From positions 1-21,242 of the forward strand of contig WFQT01000114.1 of NCBI GenBank assembly GCA_015486895.1: a stretch of 21,242 nucleotides of DNA. Reading direction: 5' to 3'. A program made the translations under genes and the position numbers. Positions 1 to 8,494 of the stretch are shown in pieces (within the stretch, counting starts at the first letter, position 1; every line of letters starts with the position of its first letter). The notes beneath the pieces were generated by a model. It saw nothing but the letters and a program-made list of their open reading frames with translations, was not told the DNA's origin and made no database searches. This stretch comes from Anaerolineae bacterium. Its GTDB lineage: Bacteria; Chloroflexota; Anaerolineae; JAADDB01.

Positions 1-682
1 GGTCCGGCGTGCCAAACTCTCGGGAAATAGGCGCAATACCGGCGGAACCTACGGCCAAATCCAAGGAGCCAAATTTCCCGTTGGAAATGGTGAACTCCGT
101 ATCTGTAATGATCACCGCGACAGCCACGCCGAAGCGTTCTTCCAGCGCTTTCCAGATCTCAGTTGCAATGTGGTCAAAGTCGTAAGCGTTTACCACCACG
201 TACCCGGCGGGCACGTTAGAATAATCCAGCCCGGAATCGCTGGTGATGAAGCCGTTCTTGCTAACCGTGAACAGCACCGCTGTTTCCCCCGCCAAAGCAG
301 TCTGGGCATGTTCTTGCTCTCTCCCTAACTGATCCAGGTGCGCCGCCATGAATTTCGTCCGGGAAAAGAAAAGAATACGACGGGAAGCGTCTAAGATAAT
401 TTGCGCTTCCACCGCCGTTTTGCCGGTGAGCCTAGCGATCAATTTTGCCCGCCGGCCGGGACGCACGTCGGCGATCCGCACCACCAAGCCCAACGCTTTC
501 TGCACGTACTTGGAGGTGAGCACCAAAACGTCGCCGTTCCGGGGCAGCAAGCTTTGCGCCCGCAATTGTGCTTCCAACATGCCTAGCAAATCTGCTTTGC
601 CGTCAATAACCGGTAATCCCAAGCCATATAGCTCTACGCTGGCTGCTCCAGTACCTCTCCTTTCCTGATTTACAACTGCCAT
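1..682 (-). CDS. cofE: Coenzyme F420-0:L-glutamate ligase, 3' end outside window
   Basis: Adds L-glutamate to F420-0 during synthesis of coenzyme F420, a cytoplasmic GTP-dependent reaction. The reverse complement read from 682 gives about 227 residues without a stop. Family-like segments are GLPVIDGKADLL near residue 21, GDVLVLTSKYVQKA near 50 (the usual GD-x-LV-TSK element), a GLDYSN segment matching the family's NAGID-SN motif, and VIITDTEFTISNGKFG near 200 (the ITDT metal-site region). Start choice: ATG at 682 has AAGGAG eight bases upstream. The C-terminal part lies beyond position 1. The GLDYSN and ITDTEF segments differ somewhat from typical CofE (usually ANAGID and ITDTxGRPWR), so this could be a divergent CofE-domain paralogue. 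F420 genes occur in Actinobacteria, Chloroflexota and archaea, which supports the taxonomic inference. Confidence 0.8.
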   Translation of the reverse strand, partial: MAVVNQERRGTGAASVELYGLGLPVIDGKADLLGMLEAQLRAQSLLPRNGDVLVLTSKYVQKALGLVVRIADVRPGRRAKLIARLTGKTAVEAQIILDASRRILFFSRTKFMAAHLDQLGREQEHAQTALAGETAVLFTVSKNGFITSDSGLDYSNVPAGYVVVNAYDFDHIATEIWKALEERFGVAVAVIITDTEFTISNGKFGSLDLAVGSAGIAPISREFGTPD

Positions 683-873
683 CGCCTTTTCTCCTTGGCG
701 TCACCCGGCAGTAACTACTCAGCCCAGCTACTAAAAGTCACGGCGACGTCTGCAAGATCGCCCTGCGGCGATTGGCGTTCAACCTGCGCAGACAGGCTCC
801 GCAACTGTGGCAGCGATTTCCAATCGCCGGACGAGGTAGACTGAGTAACATTACCCGGCATTCCTTCCCTACC

Positions 874-2487
874 TCACTCTAAGTAACCTAAACCGGCTAA
901 ACGTTGGGCAATGACCTCCGCTTCTTCGGCACTAAACTCGCGTTGCTCGCTCAATGTTTCATCACCACCCGGCCCATAGTGCACTTGCCGGAACGATGGG
1001 CGGAAAAGCTGTTGCAGCACCTGGCCATCCAACCCCTCTGGCACTGACAGGCCTAAAGCATGCAACAGGGTCGGCGTCATATCCAGCAGGCGTGCGCCTT
1101 GCACTTGTCCGGGGGCAATCTCAGGCCCTACCGCTAATAAAATGCCCTCCGGCTCGTGGTTGCCACGCCCTTCGCCGGCCAAATCTTGCACCAACCAATC
1201 TTCTTTGCGGGGCGTGAGTCGCCAGCCCCGGGCCGGAACGAGCAAAATATCTGGCGCTCGTCCGGAATAGGGCCCGCTGTACATATCCTCGCGCCGCAAA
1301 GCGCGCTGTATTAACCGCTCGCCCGTCTGTGGGTGGCGCCACTCTATTGCCGCGGCAATAATCTCATCTCGTAACTGCTCGTAGTCCGCTCCCGGCGACA
1401 CAACCCCTGCCGGCTCCCGACCTTGTACGTTCAGCCAGATGCCTTCTTCGGTAGGCGCGCCGCTATAAGCCACTGTTTTTTCCCACACTAACAAGTGCTC
1501 AGCACTGAAAGCAGCCCGCGCTTGTTTCACTAATTCTAATGGTAAATGGCGTTTCACTGGCGCCACAGCACGAGCCAAAAGGCGACGCAGCTTGCTGGTC
1601 CCGGCCCGATAGTGCAGCCAGCCGTGCTGATATAACCAATTATTCAACGCTAAATCCCCTTGCAGACGGCCGAAGCCATGGTCGGAAAGCATAAATAGCG
1701 TCGTTTCCTCATCAGCCCGGTCAATGACTTCACCTAAAATCGCATCCAGACGCCGGTAGCAGGCACTTACCGCTTCTCTGTTGACTTCCCATTGTTCCGG
1801 TAGCACGCCTTTTACCGGTTCCCCAGCGGCATAAGCCCAAAACGGGTGCTGAAGCCGATCCGGTGTCGTGAACACTACCATGAAGAAATCGGATGGCTCC
1901 CGGTCCAGCAGGAAATGCACAGTTTGACGGCGACTTTCTAACATTCGGCAGACGGCATCCAGGTAAAACTGGATCCCGGCGGGCGTGCTCATATCCCACT
2001 CCCGGTGCTGGATGTCTACATCGATGACATAATCCGGCAGCGCATGCAGCAATTCTGCCTGCAAACTTGCTGGATAAGTAAATGACACCTGGCGATTAGG
2101 AGTCAACATGCCGCTGACCAAGACGCCATTCAGCGGCCGGGGAGGATATGTCAGCGGCACATTGAGCACTGCTGCACGACTACCCTCTCGGCCGACCCAC
2201 TCCCACAATCGCCGTCCTTGTAGGGCTGTGGCGTTAATCCAGGGGCGGCGAAACCCTTCCGTCAGTGGAAGCTGCCAATCGAAAAGTCCATGGCGCCCAG
2301 GCGTCAGCCCGGTCATAAAGCTGCTCCAAGCCGTCGCCGTCACTGGGGGACGCGTTGACTGCAAATTGCCCCAAGCAGAGCGGCGCACGAGATTGGCTAG
2401 ATTAGGCAATTGCCCCGTTTCCATCAATGGCTGCAAAATACGCCACGTTGCTCCATCCCAACCTACAACCCAAACACGTTTTGTCAT
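874..2487 (-). CDS. Alkaline phosphatase superfamily protein (type I phosphodiesterase/nucleotide pyrophosphatase family)
   Basis: Predicted metal-dependent hydrolase of phosphate mono- or diesters; the substrate cannot be read from sequence. The 537-residue product starts with VWVVGWDGATW, the N-terminal metal-binding Asp of the family. The nucleophile region follows at PPVTATAWSSFMTGLTPGRHG (split here: TATAWSS, FMTGLTPGRHG). Further metal ligands are visible in FTTPDRLQH near residue 210 and LSDHGFG near 270. There is no signal peptide, so it is probably cytoplasmic. ATG at 2487 follows GGAGG by three bases and begins only 12 bp after the recD2 stop, so the two genes are probably one transcript. 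The C-terminus ends in a helical segment (EEAEVIAQRLAGLGYLE) typical of the long bacterial AP-superfamily proteins. Family assignment is firm, function open. Confidence 0.85.
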   Translation of the reverse strand: MTKRVWVVGWDGATWRILQPLMETGQLPNLANLVRRSAWGNLQSTRPPVTATAWSSFMTGLTPGRHGLFDWQLPLTEGFRRPWINATALQGRRLWEWVGREGSRAAVLNVPLTYPPRPLNGVLVSGMLTPNRQVSFTYPASLQAELLHALPDYVIDVDIQHREWDMSTPAGIQFYLDAVCRMLESRRQTVHFLLDREPSDFFMVVFTTPDRLQHPFWAYAAGEPVKGVLPEQWEVNREAVSACYRRLDAILGEVIDRADEETTLFMLSDHGFGRLQGDLALNNWLYQHGWLHYRAGTSKLRRLLARAVAPVKRHLPLELVKQARAAFSAEHLLVWEKTVAYSGAPTEEGIWLNVQGREPAGVVSPGADYEQLRDEIIAAAIEWRHPQTGERLIQRALRREDMYSGPYSGRAPDILLVPARGWRLTPRKEDWLVQDLAGEGRGNHEPEGILLAVGPEIAPGQVQGARLLDMTPTLLHALGLSVPEGLDGQVLQQLFRPSFRQVHYGPGGDETLSEQREFSAEEAEVIAQRLAGLGYLE

Positions 2488-2499
2488 TTTCCTCCAACC

Positions 2500-4761
2500 T
2501 CACACTGTCTTTTTGTCACCAATGGTCACCTTCTGTCCGGCCGAGAGGCCTTCACGCAGCCGGCCTACCAACCCACTAAAGCGCTGCCCTGTTTGCTGAT
2601 TGCTAACGGCGATTCGCAGCGCTCGGTAGCTGCCTACAATGACTACTAACTTCCGGGCTCTGCTAACTGCCGTGTATAATAAATTGCGCCGCAACATCAA
2701 GTAGTGGCTGGTCAAAAGCGGGATCACCACCGCTGGATACTCCGAGCCTTGCGCTTTGTGGATACTGATAGCATAAGCATGTACCAGAGCATCCAAATCG
2801 AGCGCATCGTAGGGTATCACACGGTCGTCAATACGCACCTTTAGCCGTTGGTTGACTAGATCCAGTGCCACAATTTCGCCCCAGTCGCCATTGTAGACGT
2901 TTTTATCATAATCATTTTGGATTTGCATCACCCGATCACCCAATCGGAACAGCCGGCCACTGCTCTGCCATTCCGGCTTGGCCGGTGCTGGCGGGTTCAG
3001 CGCTTCTTGCAAGGCAACGTTCAATGCCGAGACCCCCGCTATTCCCCTGTGCATAGGGCTGAGCACCTGGATATCGCGAGGGTGCAAACCGAAGCGCTGG
3101 GGAATGCGTCGCTTGACCAAATCAACCACCATAGTCGCAGCCTCTTCCGGTGTCGGCACGTTAAACAAATAGAAATCGTGGGAGACTTTTGGGTCCACAA
3201 TGGGTAGCTTCCCTTCATTGATACGATGGGCATTGACAACAATGTAACTCCCTTCCGCCTGCCGGAAGATCGTCTCCAAACGAATCACCGCTGCCAGGCC
3301 GGAATCAATTACATCTTGCAACACGTTGCCCGCCCCCACCGAGGGGAGCTGATCTATGTCCCCCACCAATAGCAAATGCGCTCCCGGCGGGACTGCTTTC
3401 AGTAAGCTATTGGTCAAGAGCAAATCTAACATTGACGCTTCATCCACGACTAGCATCTCCAATGGCAATGGGTTCTCTTCATTGCGCTGAAAGGAACCAT
3501 TTTGGGGTGAAAAGGCTAACAGTCGGTGTATAGTGCTGGCCGGTCGCCTTGCAGTCTCGCTCAACCGCTTGGCAGCGCGGCCGGTAGGGCTAGCCAGCGC
3601 ATACCGCAATCCTTTTTGTTCTAGGAAGCCAATCAGCGTCCGCACTGTTGTCGTCTTGCCGGTACCGGGACCACCAGTGAGCACCGTTACAGGCTCGTGC
3701 AGCGCGGTGTACACTGCCAACCGCTGTTCCCGGCTCAAGTGGACTCCACTCCGCTCTTCCCAAGCAGAAAAAGCCACTGACCAATCTTCTCCCTGGAAAG
3801 TGCGGAAAGGAGACGCTGCCGCTTGTTCCCGCGCCACCTGTACTAACCGCCGCAATCGGTGACTCACTCCGACTTCGCCATAGTAAAAAGGCATCAGGTA
3901 AATCGCCTCTTCTTCGGCGATGCCGGCCGCCCTTGCTTTCCCCAATGTGGAGGGCAATATTTCCCGGCGAATATCTCCTTTATCGGCCAATAATTCCAGC
4001 GCCGGCTCGATTTTCTCCAATGGTAACCTTAACAAGTTGGCCGCCTCTTGCAACAACAGGGGCCGAGGTAAGTAGGTGTGCCCTTGATTTGCTTGCAAGC
4101 TCAAAACATAAGCCAGAGCAGCCGCTAACCGCTCCGGGGCGTCCTCAGGGATGCCAATCCCCTGGGCAATCTTGTCAGCGGTGATGAAACCGATACCGTA
4201 AACTTCGTGTGCCAGGCGGTAAGGATCGTTCTGCACCATTTCTATGGAGTGCTTGCCATAAGCTTTGTAAATCTTCACCGCCAGACCGGAGGAAACACCG
4301 TGGGCTTGTAGGAAAATCATCACCTCTTTGATCTGGCGATGCGCTTCCCAGGCTGCTCTTACCATGGCTAACCGTTTACGGCCAATTCCTAACACCTCCA
4401 ATAACCGCTGCGGTTGTTCCTCAATGACATCAATTGTCTGCAGGCCAAACTTCCGCACAATACGCCGGGCCATCTTGGAACCGACGCCTTTAATCAGCCC
4501 GGAACCCAAATACTTTTCTATCCCTACCAGCGTTGCCGGCATGGTAATTTCTATTCGTTCTACCTGGAACTGACGGCCAAAGCGAGGGTGATTGCGCCAC
4601 TGGCCAGTTGCCTCTACTGCCTCGCCTACATTGATCCCCAGTGTGTTACCCACCATGGTAACGCGATCGCTACCTTGCTCCGGGGCCAATCTGGCCACAG
4701 TGTAGCCATTTTCTTCGTTATAAAAGGTAATCCGTTCTACGATGCCGCGGAGTGTTTCCAA
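2500..4761 (-). CDS. recD2: ATP-dependent RecD2-type DNA helicase
   Basis: Superfamily 1B 5'-3' DNA helicase of the RecD2/TraA group, found in bacteria independently of RecBC. About 753 residues. The N-terminal region carries the OB-like and helix-hairpin-helix domains usual for RecD2 (LVGIEKYLGSGLIKGVGSK, LLEVLGIGRKR). Helicase motifs are clear: Walker A GGPGTGKTTT near residue 365, motif II VVDEASM, motif III GDIDQLPSVGAG, and motif VI YTAVSRARK near 710, preceded by AISIHKAQGSEYP. An upstream in-frame ATG at 4791 exists but has no ribosome-binding site. I prefer the TTG at 4761, eight bases after GGGAG, giving the usual start ETLRGIVERITFYNEENGYT. Both starts leave the fold intact. It is followed after 12 bp by the phosphodiesterase. 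Confidence 0.92.
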   Translation of the reverse strand: METLRGIVERITFYNEENGYTVARLAPEQGSDRVTMVGNTLGINVGEAVEATGQWRNHPRFGRQFQVERIEITMPATLVGIEKYLGSGLIKGVGSKMARRIVRKFGLQTIDVIEEQPQRLLEVLGIGRKRLAMVRAAWEAHRQIKEVMIFLQAHGVSSGLAVKIYKAYGKHSIEMVQNDPYRLAHEVYGIGFITADKIAQGIGIPEDAPERLAAALAYVLSLQANQGHTYLPRPLLLQEAANLLRLPLEKIEPALELLADKGDIRREILPSTLGKARAAGIAEEEAIYLMPFYYGEVGVSHRLRRLVQVAREQAAASPFRTFQGEDWSVAFSAWEERSGVHLSREQRLAVYTALHEPVTVLTGGPGTGKTTTVRTLIGFLEQKGLRYALASPTGRAAKRLSETARRPASTIHRLLAFSPQNGSFQRNEENPLPLEMLVVDEASMLDLLLTNSLLKAVPPGAHLLLVGDIDQLPSVGAGNVLQDVIDSGLAAVIRLETIFRQAEGSYIVVNAHRINEGKLPIVDPKVSHDFYLFNVPTPEEAATMVVDLVKRRIPQRFGLHPRDIQVLSPMHRGIAGVSALNVALQEALNPPAPAKPEWQSSGRLFRLGDRVMQIQNDYDKNVYNGDWGEIVALDLVNQRLKVRIDDRVIPYDALDLDALVHAYAISIHKAQGSEYPAVVIPLLTSHYLMLRRNLLYTAVSRARKLVVIVGSYRALRIAVSNQQTGQRFSGLVGRLREGLSAGQKVTIGDKKTV

Positions 4762-4947
4762 CGTTACTTCTCCCAAACCTGATATTAGCATAAAGTGAGG
4801 GTCATTGCCAGTGTTGGTGACCTCTTTGCCGGCAAAATAATATCATCCTGTCAACGACAACTATATTTACCCATGGCCTGATAAAGAAATAAGGGAGAGG
4901 GCAGGTAGGCTGTGCCTTTCTGTGGCTATTTTCGAAGCAGCGCCAAC

Positions 4948-4971
4948 TAATACTTGCTTTTGCAAGTATTA
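4948..4971. other. Perfect 10-bp hairpin between histidine kinase and recD2
   Basis: TAATACTTGC and its exact complement flank a TTTT loop. It lies about 40 bp downstream of the kinase's 3' neighbour boundary, in the 248 bp between recD2 and the kinase stop. It is AT-rich and lacks a long T tract, so it could be a weak terminator for some other transcript, an operator or a processing site. Nothing else was recognised in this gap. Confidence 0.4.
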
Positions 4972-5009
4972 ATAACTTGTCGCCACCTTTACGGACAGTC
5001 CCAAGAGCG

Positions 5010-6815
5010 TCATCCAGCTAATAAGCTACGCAATCCTGTTACAGGAAGCTGCCCTTTGGCTTCCGATGCAGTGGAGGGATAATGGCGAGGCAAAACAAAA
5101 GAGAACGTGGAGCCCTTCCCCAACTCGCTTTGAACTTGGATTTCGCCGCCGTGCTTCCGGACGATGTCCTGAGCGATGGAAAGGCCTAAGCCGAGGCCAG
5201 CGTGCTGCCGGGTCAGATACGATTCGACCTGATAGAAACGCTCAAAAATGTGCTTCTGTTCTTCTGGCGGGATACCAATACCAGTATCGGTAACCCTAAG
5301 CTGGACAGAGTCATCACTAGGCTGGATAGCCAGAACGACTTTGCCACCGGACTCTGTGAACTTGATAGCATTGCTGATCAGGTTGCTAATGGCCTGTTTC
5401 AGCCACTTGGCATCCCCACGAACGTAAACCGGCTCTGTTCCCCCCTCCAGAATGAAGTCCAACCGCTTGGTGCGTATCCACGTCTGGAACTCTAAGGGCA
5501 ACTGCTGTACAAGTTCTGTCAGGTCAATAGTGCTCCACCCGCCGGGAGCAACAACCGTCTGTAATAAGTTGTTCATGCTGGTCATGACTTCGATGATCTC
5601 ACTTAGGCGACTTGTCCCCTCAGCTAGCCCCTTTAGGTACATGAGCCCTTCTTTATCCCTCTTTTCCTTCAGGTGGCTGAGCAGAAATTCGCTATAGCCC
5701 ATAATTACCGTTAGAGGCGTTCTAAGTTCATGAGAAGTCACCGCCAGAAATTTGTCTTTCCGCCGGTCTAAATCTCGCAGTTCCTGCAGCGCTTGCTCTC
5801 GTGACTCTTGCAGGCGGACATTTTCAATTGCTATAGCAGCCTGCCCGGCTAGAAGTCGGAGCAGGAAAGCATCCTCCTCATCAAAAGGCTCACCGTTCCG
5901 CTTGTTCAATACCTCGAAAACACCAATTTTTTTGTCCTGATGAACGATAGGAACAGCCAGGATCATCTTTGTATGAAAGCCAGACAGGTAATCAATGCCA
6001 TGCGCCTGAATCGCCTTCTCATCAACTTGATTGATGATCTGGGGCTGGCCGCTAGTGAGGCTGCGTCCGGCAATACTATCCATAGAAACGGCGACTTTAC
6101 GTAGCTTGTCTGCTGAAGGACCAGTTGCCGCTACAAATTGTAAACTCCCATTTTGATCGGGACCCAGGAGGATGGAAGCAGCTTCCGCCCGGCCGATTTT
6201 CTGGGCAGCATGACAAAGTTCTTGCAAGAGCTGCTGGCTCTCTTGTACGCTGGCCATCTCCTTGCCCGCCTCAATTAGCGTCTGCAAGTAGTTGACCTGC
6301 CGCTGGGCTGAAAGCGCTAAATTAATAGTCTCACCGAATGCCCTGAGCACCAAGCCATCCTGTTCAGTGAACGGCTTTCCGTCATTTCGATTAATAACCT
6401 CCAGAACGCCAATGACCTTATTTTGCCTCCAAAGCGGCAGGGCGATCAGAGAGAGAGTACGCAGGCCGGTCTTTTCGTCCACACCGGAGTAAAAGTGACT
6501 GTCACGGCCAACGTCTGAGACGATAACCATGTGCTGGGACGAGAACGCATAGCCGGCGATGCTAGATTGCGGAACCAGGGAGTTTTCAATCTCGAGATGT
6601 GGTTGGCCACAATGGGTTAGGAAGCGGAGATTCTGAGTACCGGGGATGGGCACTAAAATGGAAGCCCGCTGGGCAGCCGCCAAGGCAAGGCTCTCCCGGC
6701 AAACGGTGGTGAAGAACTCCTCTTCCGCCATGGGCTCCTGCAAAGAAACAGATCTGCGGAGGGCAGCCTGGGCGCAGCGGAGTTGCTCTAAGTTATGAAC
6801 TTCTTCTGCCGGCAT
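5010..6815 (-). CDS. Soluble sensor histidine kinase with two GAF domains
   Basis: Autophosphorylating two-component sensor, predicted cytoplasmic because no transmembrane segment is present. Domain order in about 601 residues: GAF 1 (roughly 20-170, ending GVLEVINRNDGKPFTEQD), GAF 2 (roughly 185-340, ending GVFEVLNKRNGEPFDEED), a charged coiled linker, then HisKA with the phospho-acceptor His in TSHELRTPLTVIMGYSEF (near 378). The HATPase_c domain has N box AISNLISNAIKFTESGG, G1 VTDTGIGIPPEE, F box IFERFYQ and G2 LGLGLSIAQDI. The reading frame is open to 6869, but ATG at 6815 is preferred: it gives the natural start MPAEEVHNLEQ and has GGAGGGAGGG about 11 bases upstream. No response regulator is adjacent, so the partner is encoded elsewhere. 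Ligands of the GAF domains are unknown. Confidence 0.92.
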   Translation of the reverse strand: MPAEEVHNLEQLRCAQAALRRSVSLQEPMAEEEFFTTVCRESLALAAAQRASILVPIPGTQNLRFLTHCGQPHLEIENSLVPQSSIAGYAFSSQHMVIVSDVGRDSHFYSGVDEKTGLRTLSLIALPLWRQNKVIGVLEVINRNDGKPFTEQDGLVLRAFGETINLALSAQRQVNYLQTLIEAGKEMASVQESQQLLQELCHAAQKIGRAEAASILLGPDQNGSLQFVAATGPSADKLRKVAVSMDSIAGRSLTSGQPQIINQVDEKAIQAHGIDYLSGFHTKMILAVPIVHQDKKIGVFEVLNKRNGEPFDEEDAFLLRLLAGQAAIAIENVRLQESREQALQELRDLDRRKDKFLAVTSHELRTPLTVIMGYSEFLLSHLKEKRDKEGLMYLKGLAEGTSRLSEIIEVMTSMNNLLQTVVAPGGWSTIDLTELVQQLPLEFQTWIRTKRLDFILEGGTEPVYVRGDAKWLKQAISNLISNAIKFTESGGKVVLAIQPSDDSVQLRVTDTGIGIPPEEQKHIFERFYQVESYLTRQHAGLGLGLSIAQDIVRKHGGEIQVQSELGKGSTFSFVLPRHYPSTASEAKGQLPVTGLRSLLAG

Positions 6816-7338
6816 AAAAAGCTGACCCTCCCTCCTGCATTTCGCAACAAGTCCTCTAAACCTTATCACACACTCAAAACAAGGGGTCCCGGAAAGTGTA
6901 CATCAATTAGAGCAACCGCCGAACACCACCAGGGTTACCGGTTGGCATTGATTCAACTCCTCTATCATAATAAGAGAAGCCGGTCGTTTAACAATGGGAC
7001 TTTTGGGGGATGCCATAAACAGCACTCAAAAGGACGTGTTGCGTGTTGCGTGTTACGTGTTGCGTGTTGCGTGAACCAGCTTGATTTTCTGCAAAGCCTC
7101 CCCACAGACGAGGGCAAAGCCGCCGGCCTCCGCGACTGTCAAATCGCGGCCAAAGTGGGCCACGAGTTCGCGGCCAAAGTGGCCCAAATATTGGATGACG
7201 GTAGTATCCAATTTCTGCATGACGGTAGATAGCATTTTGGTACACTTTGCGAATGTCAGAATCAGGGCTATACTGTCAATGCCTGTGTGGAGGGTAAGGC
7301 AACGCTGGTGAGCGACCTGAGCGCCTGTCTGCGTGCGT
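6816..7338. other. Intergenic stretch with repeats and a possible gene relic
   Basis: No convincing gene in about 520 bp. It holds a heptamer array (7035-7073) and a minus-strand open frame from ATG at 7235 to 7053 whose product contains HFGRELVA followed by HFGRDLTVAEAGGFALVC. That product looks protein-like but has no ribosome-binding site, and its 3' end runs into the heptamer array and stops there. The HFGRE/HFGRD repetition is visible in DNA as GCGGCCAAAGTGG at 7146 and 7171. It may be the relic of a small gene truncated by the repeat. No attC-like site was recognised here. Confidence 0.4.
7035..7073. repeat. Tandem heptamer repeat (CGTGTTG)5.6
   Basis: Five full copies of CGTGTTG plus a partial one, with a single A for G change in the third copy. 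Similar GCGTGTTGCGTGTT tracts are common in intergenic DNA of Chloroflexota as far as I recall, but I cannot verify that here. On the minus strand it reads CAACACG. It marks the boundary between the kinase and the cassette-like region. Confidence 0.8.
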
Positions 7339-7353
7339 TCACGCACAGGCAGG
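7324..7353. other. GC-rich hairpin at 3' end of lipoprotein gene
   Basis: CCTGTCTGCGTGCG and CGCACAGGCAGG can pair around a TTCA loop with one mismatch and a two-base bulge. It overlaps the stop of the lipoprotein frame. There is no T tract on either strand, so it is only terminator-like. It could instead be a short interspersed palindrome that cut into the end of the gene. Confidence 0.4.
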
Positions 7354-7593
7354 CCGACACAGGTGACGGTGTAGCCGGGCAGGGGCGCTCGACGGGATGA
7401 TCAGCGAGAAGCAGCGCGTGTACTTGCCGCCGGAGACAATGTGCACGCTGCTATCTTTGCTGTCTATGCTGCAGAACAAGTGATTCCCCAGTTTGCCACC
7501 TGTGCTGGTCATCGGCATGATCTCATCCCCACAGGCTGTCAGCAGTGCAAGGACGCCTCCAACGATGACCAGACTACTAACCCTGGACATCAT
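7339..7593 (-). CDS. Small predicted lipoprotein, C-terminus doubtful
   Basis: An 84-residue product with an N-terminal signal peptide (MMSRVSSLVIVGGVLALL) and lipobox LLTAC, so the mature protein would be lipid-anchored at Cys about 20. Start: ATG at 7593 has GGAGGG six bases upstream. The middle part (TSTGGKLGNHLFC, SIDSKDSSVHIVSGGKYTRC) is not recognised. The last 23 residues are basic and Pro/Ala-rich and overlap the hairpin at 7324-7353, so the native C-terminus may have been lost. An attC-like site lies 53 bp upstream, making this the outermost recognisable cassette at the low-coordinate end of the array. No attC was found downstream of it. Confidence 0.5.
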   Translation of the reverse strand: MMSRVSSLVIVGGVLALLTACGDEIMPMTSTGGKLGNHLFCSIDSKDSSVHIVSGGKYTRCFSLIIPSSAPARLHRHLCRPACA

Positions 7594-7645
7594 CAGGTTC
7601 CCTCCACAGAAGACAAAAATAGGAAATTCAAACCACATGGTTAAT

Positions 7646-7775
7646 CTATAACGGACCGGAGATAAGCTGCGCGCGGGTTCTCCGAGCCTCCCACCAAGCC
7701 CAACCGCGATCCGTAACCCAGCCCCGCCTCAATTGCAGCCTCGATCAGCGCGTCAGCTTGATTGATTTGTTGGGC
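7646..7775 (-). other. attC-like recombination site 1 (130 bp)
   Basis: On the plus strand it runs from CTATAAC to GTTGGGC. Inner boxes pair: on the minus strand, AAGCTGACGCGC on the R'' side against AAGCTGCGCGC on the R' side, so one extra A is unpaired. It lies 46 bp after the stop of the gene at 7822-8109. This spacing, polarity and single extra base are those of integron attC sites. Confidence 0.75.
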
Positions 7776-7821
7776 GGCCTCCATCTTGAAAGTAAACTGC
7801 GATGGCACCAGCCTCAAGCAT

Positions 7822-8109
7822 TCAAATCCAAAAACAGCCAAGGGGGTCTTCAGCTATATACTCTAGCGCGTCATCCAAGGGCAGAATGACCCCGCCAAAT
7901 TCACCAACAGGCTCCCACTTGTCTCGGTGACTCCACCACAAAACTTCAACCTCATCTCCATTGCCTGTAGGACGCAATCTAGCAACGGGTGTGCCATATT
8001 CCTCCCCGAAAAGGGAGTATCCTCCTTTGGCTCGGCGGACGATCACACCGCCCTCTTGAGCTTGATTAAACGCCTCGATTCGGGCTAAGAGCGGATCCGA
8101 TTTTCTCAT
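7822..8109 (-). CDS. Conserved hypothetical protein, 95 aa
   Basis: Function unknown. The product is MRKSDPLLARIEAF... with a distinctive core ARLRPTGNGDEVEVLWWSHRD followed by WEPVGEFGGVILPLDDALEY and a terminal DPLGCFW. I recall similar short proteins in Cyanobacteria and Chloroflexota, without a known role. Start: ATG at 8109 has GTGAGG followed by six bases; an in-frame extension to 8211 lacks a ribosome-binding site. It is 46 bp downstream of the 8156-8425 gene, so the two probably form a two-gene cassette ending in attC site 1. A toxin-antitoxin-like pair is possible but only from context. Confidence 0.7.
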   Translation of the reverse strand: MRKSDPLLARIEAFNQAQEGGVIVRRAKGGYSLFGEEYGTPVARLRPTGNGDEVEVLWWSHRDKWEPVGEFGGVILPLDDALEYIAEDPLGCFWI

Positions 8110-8155
8110 CGCTAACCTCACAAAAACCGCTATGGAACTGAGCGCTGGCCATGCA

Positions 8156-8425
8156 CTACTTGTCAAACGACTCCCACGGCAACCTTGGAAGTCGGCGGAG
8201 CATGGTGACATATCTCTCGCGGTCGTATGGCTTTTTGTGCTTCAACATTTCAAAGATTTCGTTGCTCAAGACAGTTGCGATTAACTCCCGTGCCTCCTGG
8301 TCAGAGTACCCCTCTGTCATCAGCCGTTCATACGTTTCCTGGGTTTCCGGTCGAGTTTGATCCCGCAACTGGTTGTCAACCACCTCCAGAAGGGTTTCTT
8401 TCAGTATCTTGCCTGACTCTTCCAC
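8156..8425 (-). CDS. Small conserved protein, DUF1841-like
   Basis: An 89-residue, mostly helical protein. The core is LEVVDNQLRDQTRPETQ, YERLMTEGYSDQEAREL and a C-terminal YVTMLRRLPRLPWE. The pattern of an ET-x-x-Y-x-RL stretch, a G-YS-x-x-EAR helix and the terminal LP-x-LPWE resembles small DUF1841-type proteins; no biochemical role is known to me. The frame is open back to 8614, but that extension reads through the 326-bp repeat and a core-like site, so I place the start at GTG 8425, ten bases after GAGGGG. Transcription is probably from the promoter inside repeat copy A (about 195 bp upstream). It is the first gene of a cassette with 7822-8109. Confidence 0.65.
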   Translation of the reverse strand: MEESGKILKETLLEVVDNQLRDQTRPETQETYERLMTEGYSDQEARELIATVLSNEIFEMLKHKKPYDRERYVTMLRRLPRLPWESFDK

Positions 8426-8494
8426 GATTCGCAATCCCCTCTGAAGTTTTGTCTTCGCTTCCCCTGAGCTATCTCTGTGGTTCTGAGGCCGCCC

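Noticed and set aside
348..668. Plus-strand open frames over cofE and, further on, over the phosphodiesterase, recD2, kinase and propeller genes
   Set aside because: They lie opposite well-supported genes, have no ribosome-binding sites and no recognisable protein features.
7035..7073. CRISPR array
   Set aside because: The units are 7 bp without spacers. No repeat-spacer pattern occurs anywhere in the window and no cas gene is present.
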